The notes below the pieces were generated by a model. That model was given only the letters and a program-made list of their open reading frames with translations, had not been told where the DNA came from and made no database searches. A stretch of 64,000 bases of DNA, taken from the NCBI GenBank assembly GCA_910577585.1, contig CAJTNN010000012.1:1-64000 (forward strand), in the 5' to 3' direction. Each line of letters begins with the position of its first letter. Position 1 is the stretch's first letter. A program made the position numbers and the translations under genes. The DNA is from an uncultured Muribaculaceae bacterium (GTDB taxonomy: Bacteria; Bacteroidota; Bacteroidia; Bacteroidales; Muribaculaceae). Shown here in pieces: positions 54,473-62,994 of this stretch.

Positions 54473-56584
54473 ATGAAGAATAGCATTAGAACGAGATTGG
54501 GTATAGTCATTTTGGTGCAGTTATTTTGTGGGATAGGTAGCGCCATGGCTATGAGTGGGATGAGTGGAGTCTCGCAGGTGGATTCTGTGCAGTCGGAGCG
54601 TGAGCTGGATGAGGTGGTGGTCACTGCCGCGAGCCAGTATACGGTGCCGGACGGCATGGGGTATTTGCCCGGTAAGAAGGCTAAGAAATTTGCGGATTCG
54701 GCTGCTTCGCTGCTGCATCTGATGGGGATTCCGTCGTTGAACACACAGTTGGGTTCGGAGAGTGTGACCACCAAGTCGGGCGAGAATGTGGCGATGTTTA
54801 TCGATTATCTGCCGGCCGATGCTCAGGAACTCAGGGGTATTCTGCCGGCTGATGTGCTGCGGGTGGAGGTGCTCGATTTCCCGGCTGACCCGCGTTTTAA
54901 CGGTGCGGCGCATGTGGTAAATTTCATAATGCGCCGATATGAGTATGGCGGATATGTGAAGGGTAGGGCCAAACAGGGATTTGTGGTGCCGTCGGGTGAC
55001 TATGGACTCTTCAACCGCACTTCATATAAACGCATGACCTACAGCATCTCTGCAGGCTACAATTATTCGCATCCACGCAGCGGAGAGATGTGGGCCGAGG
55101 ATAGCTATATCTTCCCCGACATGACTTTCCAGCGATTGTCGCAGACCGAAGAGCAGACCACCCACACGGAGTCAGCCTTCGCTTCGGCAAGAATAGCCTA
55201 TCAGTCGAAGGCCACGAGTATTGTCAATACGCTCGGTTTCTCATTTAATCATACACCGTTAGACGGTGCGTTGTCGTCAGAGTCATTCTCCAACAATCTC
55301 TATCCCCCGGCGATGAGTCTGTCGGAGCGCTATGACCGTGGTGCATCCTACAACTGGTCGGGTAATTACGGGTTCGGTCTGCCTGGCAACTATTATATTC
55401 TTGTGGCTCCGACGCTGCAGCATTCGCACAATGTGGCCAACACCGGGTTTGAGGCCGATGAGAAATCTTATATGCAGAATATGAGGGAGAATACGAATGT
55501 GGCTGCTCTTCAGGTGTTTGCCAGAAAGGGATTCGGCAATCATGCCTTGGCGCTCAGACTTTACGACAATTATTACAGGTCTGACCTCGACTATACCGGC
55601 CAGAGTGTCTCTGCCCAATCCATATGGGAGAATCGCGCGGGTGTCACGCTGATGGGCAACAGCCGCATAAACCGTGTGGGGCTCTTTTACGGCGCGGGTG
55701 TGCAGTATGTGGCCTCCGACAAGATGGGCTACCGCTACAACTATCTCTCTCCGCTGGCCCAATTATCGCTCAACTGGAATATCTCGAATGTAGACAACAT
55801 CAATTTCAATGGCAGCTATGAAGAGTGGAACCAGTCGATGGGCTACACCAACTCAAATCTGGTGCAGCTTAACCTCGTGGATGCCGTGAAGGGTAATGAG
55901 AAGCTGCGCAAAGAGCCGGTGATGAACCTCTCACTCTCTTATTCGCGCTATATCAGCCGCAATGTGTCGGGCTATATATTCAGCAACTTCCATTGGCGCG
56001 ACAATACGGTGCGTGAGAATTATTATCCGTATCTGATAGATGGTGCGCCGGTGATGGTCAGGGAGTATGTCAATCACGGTCATTACACCAATCTTGAATA
56101 TGGAGTCTCCGTCAGCTGGCGATTTCTTGGCAATTCATTCATGGTGAAGGGTGATTTGAAGGGAAATTATACAAAAAACAACGCCTTTATCCCTGTGGAC
56201 GGCAATTTCTTCAGCGGCACGCTCGGCGTGGACTATATGCTCGACCACTGGCACTTCTCGGGACAGGTGATGTCGCCGGTGCATTCGATCATGGCCTCTT
56301 CGGAGGTGAAGGGGAGATGGTGGTATGCATTGATGGCAAGCTATGTATGGGGTAATCTCAATGCCTCGGTGACTCTGTGCAATCCGTTCTGCGGCTCATG
56401 GCAGGGTATGCGCACCATTGTCGACACGCCCAACTATAAGCGCAACGCGCTCGCTATCTCGGATGCCTACCACAGAAGTGTAGCCATAGGGCTGACCTAC
56501 ACCTTCGGCTATGGCAAGCGGGTGGAGCATGATGCGGAGTTTGATGATGCCACCACTTCAAATTCGGCCATCCTGCGTGAGTGA
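54473..56584 (+). CDS. TonB-dependent-receptor-like outer-membrane barrel
   Basis: The 703-aa protein starts at ATG 54473 with a signal peptide (MKNSIRTRLGIVILVQLFCGIGSAMA). An upstream GTG at 54446 is less likely. LDEVVVTAAS is TonB-box/plug-like; the plug-like part includes MFIDYLPADAQELRGILPADVLRVEVLDFPA. The rest is alternating beta-strands ending in GLTYTFGYGKR. It lacks a carboxypeptidase-like domain. The C39-ABC exporter gene follows 153 nt downstream, and barrels of this kind next to such exporters in Bacteroidota are thought to take the product across the outer membrane. Confidence 0.8.
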   Translation: MKNSIRTRLGIVILVQLFCGIGSAMAMSGMSGVSQVDSVQSERELDEVVVTAASQYTVPDGMGYLPGKKAKKFADSAASLLHLMGIPSLNTQLGSESVTTKSGENVAMFIDYLPADAQELRGILPADVLRVEVLDFPADPRFNGAAHVVNFIMRRYEYGGYVKGRAKQGFVVPSGDYGLFNRTSYKRMTYSISAGYNYSHPRSGEMWAEDSYIFPDMTFQRLSQTEEQTTHTESAFASARIAYQSKATSIVNTLGFSFNHTPLDGALSSESFSNNLYPPAMSLSERYDRGASYNWSGNYGFGLPGNYYILVAPTLQHSHNVANTGFEADEKSYMQNMRENTNVAALQVFARKGFGNHALALRLYDNYYRSDLDYTGQSVSAQSIWENRAGVTLMGNSRINRVGLFYGAGVQYVASDKMGYRYNYLSPLAQLSLNWNISNVDNINFNGSYEEWNQSMGYTNSNLVQLNLVDAVKGNEKLRKEPVMNLSLSYSRYISRNVSGYIFSNFHWRDNTVRENYYPYLIDGAPVMVREYVNHGHYTNLEYGVSVSWRFLGNSFMVKGDLKGNYTKNNAFIPVDGNFFSGTLGVDYMLDHWHFSGQVMSPVHSIMASSEVKGRWWYALMASYVWGNLNASVTLCNPFCGSWQGMRTIVDTPNYKRNALAISDAYHRSVAIGLTYTFGYGKRVEHDAEFDDATTSNSAILRE

Positions 56585-56737
56585 GCATCGACGAGGATTG
56601 GCCCGCTTCAGCTGCTTAATCGGGCCAATGAGGATGTCAATCAGGTCAGGGCGTATGCAATAATGCTGTGCTTTAAGCAGTTTAGATAGGTGAGGGGGAA
56701 TGAGATTGGTGGATAACCCCAGATATTTAATGAGTCT

Positions 56738-58945
56738 ATGAAGTTGAAAACCGGAGGATTCAGATTGGTGCGTCAGCGCGATTCGATGCAATGTGGAGTC
56801 GCGTCGCTGGCCATGATATGCCGTCATTATGGCATGGACTGCTCTCCGGCATGGCTTGAGCAACAGTGTTTCCCTACCAAAGAGGGGGTGTCGCTCAAGG
56901 CGATATCTGATGCGGCCAAGGGACTCGGATTCGAGACGATGGCCGCGCGCGTCACTCCGGCCCAGATGCTGCAGGCTCCGCTGCCGGCCATATTGCATTG
57001 GAATCAGAATCATTTTGTGGTGCTCTATAAAGTGAGCCGCGGAGGCAAGAGATTCCATATCGCAGATCCCGGCAAGGGGAAGTATATGTGCAATCTCGAT
57101 GAGATGATGCGGCATTGGGCTGTCACCCGCAGCCAGGGTGAGGAGAAGGGTGTGGCCATGTTTTTCAATCCTACCGATGAGTTCGGCAAAATAAGCCGCA
57201 ACCATCGGGAGCCCTCGGCCTCCACAAAATTCCTGTGGAGCTATATCAACCGCTATCGCCGGCATTTCGGCCAGATTCTGCTCGGGCTGCTTGTAGGGTG
57301 TCTGCTACAGCTGGTGTTGCCGTTTCTGACGCAGTCGATTGTGGATGTGGGTATTCACCATAGCGACATCCGCTTCATATGGCTTGTGCTGCTCGGCGAA
57401 CTTATGATAGTGGTGGGGCGCACGCTCACCGACTTCATACGCCGGCGCCTGCTGCTGCACATATCGATGCGGGTCAACATCTCGCTAGTGAGCGACTTCT
57501 TTATAAAGCTCCTGAAGTTGCCGATGTCGTTTTTCGACACCAAACTGATGGGGGACCTGCTGCAGCGCATCTCCGACCACGGGCGTGTGCAGACGTTTCT
57601 GACGCAGCAGTTGCTGGGGGTGCTCTTCTCGGTGTTGAGCTTCTTTATTTTTGGAGTGGTGCTGTTTGTATATAACCGTCTGATTTTCGGAGTGTTCATC
57701 ATCGGTAGTGTGGTCTATGCCTGCTGGATAGCGGCATTTCTGCGTCGCCGCAAGGTGATAGACTACTCTCTCTTCGAATGCCAGGCCCGCAATCAGAACC
57801 GCACCTATCAGTTCATAACCTCAATTCAGGAGATAAAGCTCCAGGATTGCGAGCGTCGCCGCCGCGAGGAGTGGGAGGACACACAGGCCGAGCTCTTCGC
57901 CGTCCAGATGAAATCGCTGCGCCTGCAGCAGACGCAGGAGGCCGGTTCGATATTTATCAATGAGGTCAAGAATATCGTCATCACGGTGCTGGCGGCCACG
58001 GCGGTGATCAATGGTGATATGTCGCTGGGTGCGATGCTGGCTGTGCAGTATATCATCGGTCAGCTGAACTCACCGGTAGAGCAGCTGCTGGCCTTCGTGT
58101 ATTCGTGGCAGGATGTGCGCATATCGCTCGAGCGCATCAGCGAGGTGCATGGCGGCCGCAATGAGGAGCCCCTTTCGGGACGCCTCGAGACCTTTTGCGA
58201 TGCCGCTCCCTGGCTTGAGCTGCGTGGGGTGGGCTTCCGCTATGACCCCCATGCGCTGCGGCATACGCTTGCCGATATCAATCTCGTCATACCGCATGGC
58301 AAGGTGACGGCCATCGTCGGAGCCTCCGGAAGTGGCAAGACCACACTGATGAAGCTACTTTTGGGCTATTATCAGCCGCAGGAGGGTGAGGTGTCGCTCT
58401 GCGGTCGGAGGCTGAATGACTACAGCATGCGCTGGTGGCGCCGGCAGTGCGGGGCTGTGATGCAGGATGGAGTGATATTCTCCGACACCATCGCCAGGAA
58501 TATCGCGGTGGCTGACGGCGAGGTCGACCTCGAGCGCCTCGAGCAGGCGGCGAGGGTGGCTTGTATTCATGACTATATCATGAGTCTGCCCCTCAAATAC
58601 AACACCATCATCGGCCCCGATGGCGTAGGACTCAGCCAGGGTCAGCGCCAGCGCATACTGATAGCGCGGGCCGTATACCGCGATCCGGCATTCATATTTC
58701 TTGATGAGGCCACCAACTCGCTTGATGCACGAAATGAGCGTGATATAGTGCAGAATCTGGCACCATTCTACAAAGGACGCACCGTAGTGGTCGTGGCTCA
58801 CCGACTTTCGACTGTATGCGATGCCGACCATATTGTGGTGCTCGATGCCGGAAGAGTGGTTGAGACCGGCACCCATGCTGAACTCATAGCCCTGCGCGGA
58901 GCCTATTATAATCTTGTAAAAAACCAGCTTGAATTAGGTACATGA
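56738..58945 (+). CDS. Peptidase-containing ABC exporter (C39 type)
   Basis: The 735-aa protein cleaves double-glycine leaders and exports the peptide. Its N-terminal C39 domain has QRDSMQCGVASLAMI (Cys19), HWNQNHFVVLY (His92) and IADPGKG (Asp110), a complete catalytic triad. The ABC membrane domain spans about 165-440. The nucleotide-binding domain has Walker A VGASGSGKTT (about 528), the signature LSQGQRQR, and FLDEATNSLD. The adaptor gene that usually follows is only a stub (58947). No double-glycine peptide was seen in the window, so the cargo is unknown. Confidence 0.92.
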   Translation: MKLKTGGFRLVRQRDSMQCGVASLAMICRHYGMDCSPAWLEQQCFPTKEGVSLKAISDAAKGLGFETMAARVTPAQMLQAPLPAILHWNQNHFVVLYKVSRGGKRFHIADPGKGKYMCNLDEMMRHWAVTRSQGEEKGVAMFFNPTDEFGKISRNHREPSASTKFLWSYINRYRRHFGQILLGLLVGCLLQLVLPFLTQSIVDVGIHHSDIRFIWLVLLGELMIVVGRTLTDFIRRRLLLHISMRVNISLVSDFFIKLLKLPMSFFDTKLMGDLLQRISDHGRVQTFLTQQLLGVLFSVLSFFIFGVVLFVYNRLIFGVFIIGSVVYACWIAAFLRRRKVIDYSLFECQARNQNRTYQFITSIQEIKLQDCERRRREEWEDTQAELFAVQMKSLRLQQTQEAGSIFINEVKNIVITVLAATAVINGDMSLGAMLAVQYIIGQLNSPVEQLLAFVYSWQDVRISLERISEVHGGRNEEPLSGRLETFCDAAPWLELRGVGFRYDPHALRHTLADINLVIPHGKVTAIVGASGSGKTTLMKLLLGYYQPQEGEVSLCGRRLNDYSMRWWRRQCGAVMQDGVIFSDTIARNIAVADGEVDLERLEQAARVACIHDYIMSLPLKYNTIIGPDGVGLSQGQRQRILIARAVYRDPAFIFLDEATNSLDARNERDIVQNLAPFYKGRTVVVVAHRLSTVCDADHIVVLDAGRVVETGTHAELIALRGAYYNLVKNQLELGT

Positions 58946-58946
58946 T

Positions 58947-59201
58947 ATGAATAAATCCACCCCCGACGCCGCCACCTCATCGAGTCAGGCCACCGCCTCC
59001 ACCCCGGCGGAAGCCCCGCAGCACATCGAGTTGCGCGAGAAAGGGCTGACCCACAAGATAGGCGAGATCCCCTCCCGACTCGTCACAGGAGGCTACATAG
59101 CCAGCATCCTGATTCTGCTGTTGCTCGCCGCTGCACTTCTGCTTCTCGACTACCCCTACACCGGCGAAACCCTCCTGCAACACATCTGGCATTCGCTATA
59201 A
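58947..59201 (+). CDS. Short membrane protein resembling the N-terminus of an HlyD-type adaptor
   Basis: The 84-aa protein begins 1 nt after the exporter stop. It has a polar start, then IELREKGLTHKIGEIPSRLV, one membrane helix (YIASILILLLLAAALLLL) and DYPYTGETLLQHIWHSL. The charged motif, helix and Tyr-Pro exit match the start of Bacteroidota HlyD-type adaptors that follow C39 exporters, but the frame stops where the periplasmic hairpin should begin. It is either a truncated adaptor or a naturally short partner. Confidence 0.65.
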   Translation: MNKSTPDAATSSSQATASTPAEAPQHIELREKGLTHKIGEIPSRLVTGGYIASILILLLLAAALLLLDYPYTGETLLQHIWHSL

Positions 59202-59352
59202 GACCCGATGGCGGGGCTTGCCGGCCCTCGGCGTCAGATTGCCGCACTCTTACATATTGGCACTCTTACATATTATAGGAGTGCATGAATATTGAGAGAA
59301 ACAAGATGTGTTGGGAAATACATGTGAAAAACGATAAAAATATCGGTGAAAA

Positions 59353-59384
59353 TTTGGAAAGCGCCGGAAAAAGTATTAACTTTG
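59353..59384 (+). promoter_or_regulatory. Consensus promoter of tRNA-Ser
   Basis: TTTG (59353-59356), a 20-nt spacer and TAACTTTG (59377-59384) match the Bacteroidota consensus. The leader to tRNA-Ser is about 97 nt and contains a CCGACT/AGTCGG stem. Confidence 0.75.
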
Positions 59385-59487
59385 CATCCGACTTGAGGCA
59401 GCGCCTTTATTAAGGGTCGACTTATCACCCTGCAAAAGCGAAACCTCTGAACAGTCGGAATAATAAAACATCAGAAACGATTCACCT

Positions 59488-59577
59488 GGAGAGGTGGGTG
59501 AGTGGCTGAAACCACCAGTTTGCTAAACTGACGTAGGAGCAATCCTACCACGGGTTCGAATCCCGTCCTCTCCGCCA
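59488..59577 (+). tRNA. tRNA-Ser (anticodon GCT)
   Basis: The acceptor arm GGAGAGG pairs with CCTCTCC, the anticodon loop is CAGTTTGCTAAACTG with anticodon GCT, and a long variable arm (GTAGGAGCAATCCTAC) marks a class II tRNA. Discriminator G and CCA are encoded (59575-59577). Confidence 0.97.
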
Positions 59578-59592
59578 CTGTAATTGAGAAAG

Positions 59593-59627
59593 CCCTGTAA
59601 GTATTTACTTGCAGGGTCTTCTTTTTA
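59593..59627 (+). terminator. Terminator of tRNA-Ser
   Basis: CCCTGTAAGTA-TT-TACTTGCAGGG hairpin (one G-T pair) followed by TCTTCTTTTTAT. Confidence 0.88.
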
Positions 59628-59765
59628 TATCAGATGTAATCCTGATTCTATTCCAAAACTTTTTGATGGTCTACCCCCACCATACAGAACCCCAAAATCT
59701 ATATCGGCTTTTGAATAATCTGCAAAAAAATAGTTTGAAATAGTTGTAATATGAACTATTATTAG

Positions 59766-59773
59766 TATATTTG
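59766..59773 (+). promoter_or_regulatory. Promoter -7 box of the hipB-like gene
   Basis: TATATTTG lies 36 nt before the ATG at 59802. An AT-rich partial dyad (TAGTT..AACTA at about 59731-59758) upstream could be the HipB operator for autorepression. Confidence 0.55.
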
Positions 59774-59801
59774 CGGAATAATGGTTTAAAATATACACCT
59801 T

Positions 59802-60149
59802 ATGAATATTTATTCTTTGTCTGATGCAATTATTCAGCAGCGTATAGGTGAAAAAATAAAGACTCTTAGACTGCGTCAAAATATAACGCAGGTAAATCTT
59901 GCGTCTGCGGCTCAGGTATCTCTGTCATCTGTCAAGAAATTAGAAAAAGGCCAGATAGGATCGTTTGATAGTCTAATCAGAGTTCTTCGTGTTCTTGGTA
60001 AACTCGATATTCTTCAACAACTGGTTGAGGAAGAAGAGATGAGTCCAAATGAATATTATGAATTTGTAAACTTTACTAAGAAAAAAAATCGCAAACGTGC
60101 GACTTCAGTAAAGAAAACTGATAACGCTAAAGATGAATCAGAATGGTAG
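59802..60149 (+). CDS. XRE-family regulator, HipB-like antitoxin
   Basis: The 115-aa protein has an XRE helix-turn-helix (about 14-70, IGEKIKTLRLRQNITQVNLASAAQVSLSSVKKLEKGQ) and a basic tail. In hipBA modules HipB binds its operator and neutralises the HipA kinase. The hipA start overlaps its end (ATG at 60143 in another frame), but hipA is cut to 45 codons. This leaves an orphan antitoxin-like regulator next to tRNA-Ser. AT-rich relative to its surroundings. Confidence 0.82.
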   Translation: MNIYSLSDAIIQQRIGEKIKTLRLRQNITQVNLASAAQVSLSSVKKLEKGQIGSFDSLIRVLRVLGKLDILQQLVEEEEMSPNEYYEFVNFTKKKNRKRATSVKKTDNAKDESEW

Positions 60150-60280
60150 ATATAGCAAAAGTAAAATTATACGGCAATGATTTGGGTACATTCCGCTGGA
60201 ATGAAAGATATGCCGTTGCACAATTTGAGTATGCCGACAGTTTTGTGTCCCGCGGCATAGAACCTGCGCCTATCATCTGA
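60143..60280 (+). pseudogene. Truncated hipA (N-terminal 45 codons)
   Basis: The frame MVDIAKVKLYGNDLGTFRW through FEYADSFVSRGIEPAPII then TGA matches the N-terminal subdomain-1 of HipA kinases of Bacteroidota (the IxxAPI-type end of that segment). A full HipA is about 300-440 aa. The rest, including the kinase domain, is missing, and an unrelated gene begins at 60300. The start overlaps the hipB-like stop by 7 nt, as in intact operons. Confidence 0.7.
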
Positions 60281-60299
60281 TAATAGTTAACTTTACGGT

Positions 60300-62048
60300 A
60301 TGAAAGGTCACTATTTAGTTAGTGGGGGATGGGCGCACTTGTTGAGAATAATGTGTGTCGCTATCGCCGTCGGTATGATGCTGGGGGCAGCCTCATGCCG
60401 TAGGGTGGACCGCACGCTCGGGCCGTGGGGGTGGGAGAGACTCGAGCGCCCGACTGATACGCTGATGCTCAGGCTGCAGGATGCTTTTTTGGGAGATACG
60501 CCGCTCGACTCGTGTGTGATGCTGGTGGAGCGGTTTCATGACTATGCCGACCGGAGCGATGCCCCGGCCATAGAGCGCGCACGCGCCACATTCTGGGATG
60601 CCAGGCTGGCATTCGCCACTGAAAACTATGATGAGGCGCGCGATCTATTCCGCAAATCGCTCGCGGCCACCGATTCTGCCCGCTATCCATTTGATGCCAA
60701 ATACACCCGCCTATGTCTTGAACCACTCGAGGGGAGGGTGCTCGACGGGGGGAATCTCGACTGGAAATGGTATGAGGAGATGATTGACGACCTCGATTAC
60801 GCTCTCGCCAATGATGCCCCCGTATATGGCGGCCTGCGCGCGCAGTATCTGTGCTGCATCATGACTTACTCGGGCAATCCCAGTCGGGCGCTGCAGTATG
60901 CCCTGCTCGCCGACTCGCTCTTCGCCTGCTCGGGGCGTAGGGCCGACCGACTGACCAACCGCCTCAACGTGGCCTCGACACGTGTCCTTGTGGGCGACAC
61001 TGTGGGCGCTCTGCGTGATTACGCCTGGATACAGCGCGAGATTGAGAGTGGCGTCCGACCGATGTCGCCATTGATGTTGCCCCTGATTGACTACAACCGC
61101 TGGGTCGAGGCCCGCGACACAGCCGCACTTCTGCGACTTCGCGATGTGACGCGTCATGACCCGGCTCTGGCCGGATATAAGGCATTGGCAGCGGCGTGGC
61201 TGGCTGATATAGAGCTTGAGAGTGGCCGCACCGACAGTATATCTACCTATCTGGCAGATATGAAGCAGGGTGCCGACTATACCGATGATGCTGCGCAGCG
61301 AAGTTTTGTGCTGAAGATGCTCGGCAGGGGATATGAGGCTATGGGCGACCACCGTCAGGCAATCGAATCACTCAAAGCCTCGGCTGATATAGCAGAAGAG
61401 AATGTGAGGATGCTCAGCACCGACAAATATGCCATGGCCGAGACCCGCCGCATCACCGACGATATTGAGCGCCAGCGCATAGCCGACCGGCGGAGTGCCA
61501 GAATATGGATGTGGGTCTATACATCGGTCATAGCAGCCCTGCTTATCATAGCCGCCATATTCCTGATGCGCTATCTGAAGCGGCTGCATCGCGGGCGGCA
61601 GATGGAGCGGCGCGACCTTGAGGAGGCCCGCCGCTCGGAATTGTCGATGTCGCTGAGTGTCTGCGAGAAAGAGCGTCAGATAGAGGAACTGCGTCAAAAG
61701 ATAAGTGCACTGGCAGATGAGGAGATGATTGATGCCGGGGCAGCTCGCGAGATTGAATCGAGCCTGCGCACCAGCGCCGCAGCCTCAAAGGCCGATGAAG
61801 AATTCGGCAGGGTCTTCGCCACGGTGAGTCCTAACTTCAATCAGCGCCTCCGCCAACTATATCCGCGCATCGGCCGCAATGCCATGCGCATGGCCGAATA
61901 TATAGCCATCGGCATGGACAACCGTCATATAGCCCGAGTGATGAACATCCGCCCGGAATCGGTCAAGCAGAACCGCTGGCGCCTGCGCCAGGCTCTTGGT
62001 CTGGGTGCCGACGACAACCTCGACGCCACGCTGCGCGACTTGCTCTGA
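60300..62048 (+). CDS. TPR / transmembrane / HTH regulator
   Basis: The 582-aa protein starts with a signal or lipobox-like segment (MCVAIAVGMMLGAASCRR). It has TPR-type helices (about 80-400, for example AIESLKASADIAEENVRM), one membrane helix near 400-422 (IWMWVYTSVIAALLIIAAIFLMRYL), a cytoplasmic coiled coil, and a C-terminal LuxR-like helix-turn-helix (about 535-575, RMAEYIAIGMDNRHIARVMNIRPESVKQNRWRLRQAL). This layout is frequent in Bacteroidota, where a periplasmic TPR sensor may control a cytoplasmic DNA-binding end. Target genes are unknown; the gene is not in an obvious operon. Confidence 0.8.
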   Translation: MKGHYLVSGGWAHLLRIMCVAIAVGMMLGAASCRRVDRTLGPWGWERLERPTDTLMLRLQDAFLGDTPLDSCVMLVERFHDYADRSDAPAIERARATFWDARLAFATENYDEARDLFRKSLAATDSARYPFDAKYTRLCLEPLEGRVLDGGNLDWKWYEEMIDDLDYALANDAPVYGGLRAQYLCCIMTYSGNPSRALQYALLADSLFACSGRRADRLTNRLNVASTRVLVGDTVGALRDYAWIQREIESGVRPMSPLMLPLIDYNRWVEARDTAALLRLRDVTRHDPALAGYKALAAAWLADIELESGRTDSISTYLADMKQGADYTDDAAQRSFVLKMLGRGYEAMGDHRQAIESLKASADIAEENVRMLSTDKYAMAETRRITDDIERQRIADRRSARIWMWVYTSVIAALLIIAAIFLMRYLKRLHRGRQMERRDLEEARRSELSMSLSVCEKERQIEELRQKISALADEEMIDAGAAREIESSLRTSAAASKADEEFGRVFATVSPNFNQRLRQLYPRIGRNAMRMAEYIAIGMDNRHIARVMNIRPESVKQNRWRLRQALGLGADDNLDATLRDLL

Positions 62049-62189
62049 CCGTTTTAGCCCGAAAGTGGCGATAGAGTTGAAAAGAGGCGAAAGAGGTGAA
62101 AAGGGGAGTGGGAAGACTAAATTTTTATATTGTACAACATTTTTTTGTCTATGTGCGTTAATTATAGGTATTAAGAAAAATTTATAGTT

Positions 62190-62711
62190 ATGAAGAAATT
62201 TTTACTTATAGCAGCCGCTGCCATAGGTGTTTCGGCAGCCGCACAGGCCCAGACCACTATCTATGCTTCATATGGTGGCTATACGCAGATGGATGCGTGC
62301 AACAACCACGACGACTGGGCCAACGTGCACACCGCATGGGGTGCGGTCAATGCAGGTTTTGACTTCCATGTGGCCCCGAAATTCAGCATCGGTCCCTCTT
62401 ACACCTTCTCATCCTGCTGCACCGATGGCGGTCAGTTGGCCAGCCACATCGCCTATCACGCAGTGCTTTTGAACGCCAAATACGACTACTATCGCAGTGG
62501 CATGTGGAGCCTTTACGGTCATCTCGGTGCCGGCGTGGTGATCTCGCATATGCAGCCGAAATTTTTCGAGAGCTACAACAAGGTATACTTCGCCGGCCAG
62601 ATCTCACCGTTAGGTGTGCGCGCGGCTCTGAGCAGCAACTTCAACATGTTTGCCGAAGTAGGCTTCGGCGCGCAGGGAGTGGCCCAGGTGGGCTTCAGCC
62701 TCGACCTCTGA
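62190..62711 (+). CDS. Small outer-membrane beta-barrel protein
   Basis: The 173-aa protein has a signal peptide (MKKFLLIAAAAIGVSAAAQA) and alternating aromatic/glycine strands (IYASYGGYTQ, KFSIGPSYTFSSCC, SLYGHLGAGVV, MFAEVGFGAQGVAQVGFSLDL) ending in Leu, as in 8-strand OmpA-like barrels. A GC-rich terminator hairpin follows. Function unknown. Confidence 0.75.
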   Translation: MKKFLLIAAAAIGVSAAAQAQTTIYASYGGYTQMDACNNHDDWANVHTAWGAVNAGFDFHVAPKFSIGPSYTFSSCCTDGGQLASHIAYHAVLLNAKYDYYRSGMWSLYGHLGAGVVISHMQPKFFESYNKVYFAGQISPLGVRAALSSNFNMFAEVGFGAQGVAQVGFSLDL

Positions 62712-62770
62712 TACGATAGTGATTGCAGCCGCACTACAAAGGTGGCCACAATCCGATAACCACAATACAA

Positions 62771-62808
62771 GCGGCGGCACCTTCCAACAATAGTGAAGGC
62801 GCCGCCGC
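62771..62808 (+). terminator. GC-rich hairpin after the small barrel gene
   Basis: GCGGCGGCACCTTC and GAAGGCGCCGCCGC form a 14-bp stem with one mismatch and a 10-nt loop, 60 nt after the stop. Confidence 0.7.
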
Positions 62809-62994
62809 AACTTATCTTATTTGGTGGGGTGGATTTGGTGGAAAGAATTAAAATGTGTAAATTTGTCGTGCGCAAGCGGTTTTTATTTTGAGGAATCATC
62901 GATTCGGGCTGTGGGTTGCAGCTTGATTAGAGGATGATTCAATCAGTTCATATGAATCCCTGCGAGGGTATTATCTAACTTAACACAAGAGCTT

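Noticed and set aside
59825..59841. CTGATGCAATTATT inside the hipB-like gene matches the end of the 42-bp leader repeat
   Set aside because: Only 14 bp match, and it lies in a coding frame with normal HTH-family sequence. Treated as chance.
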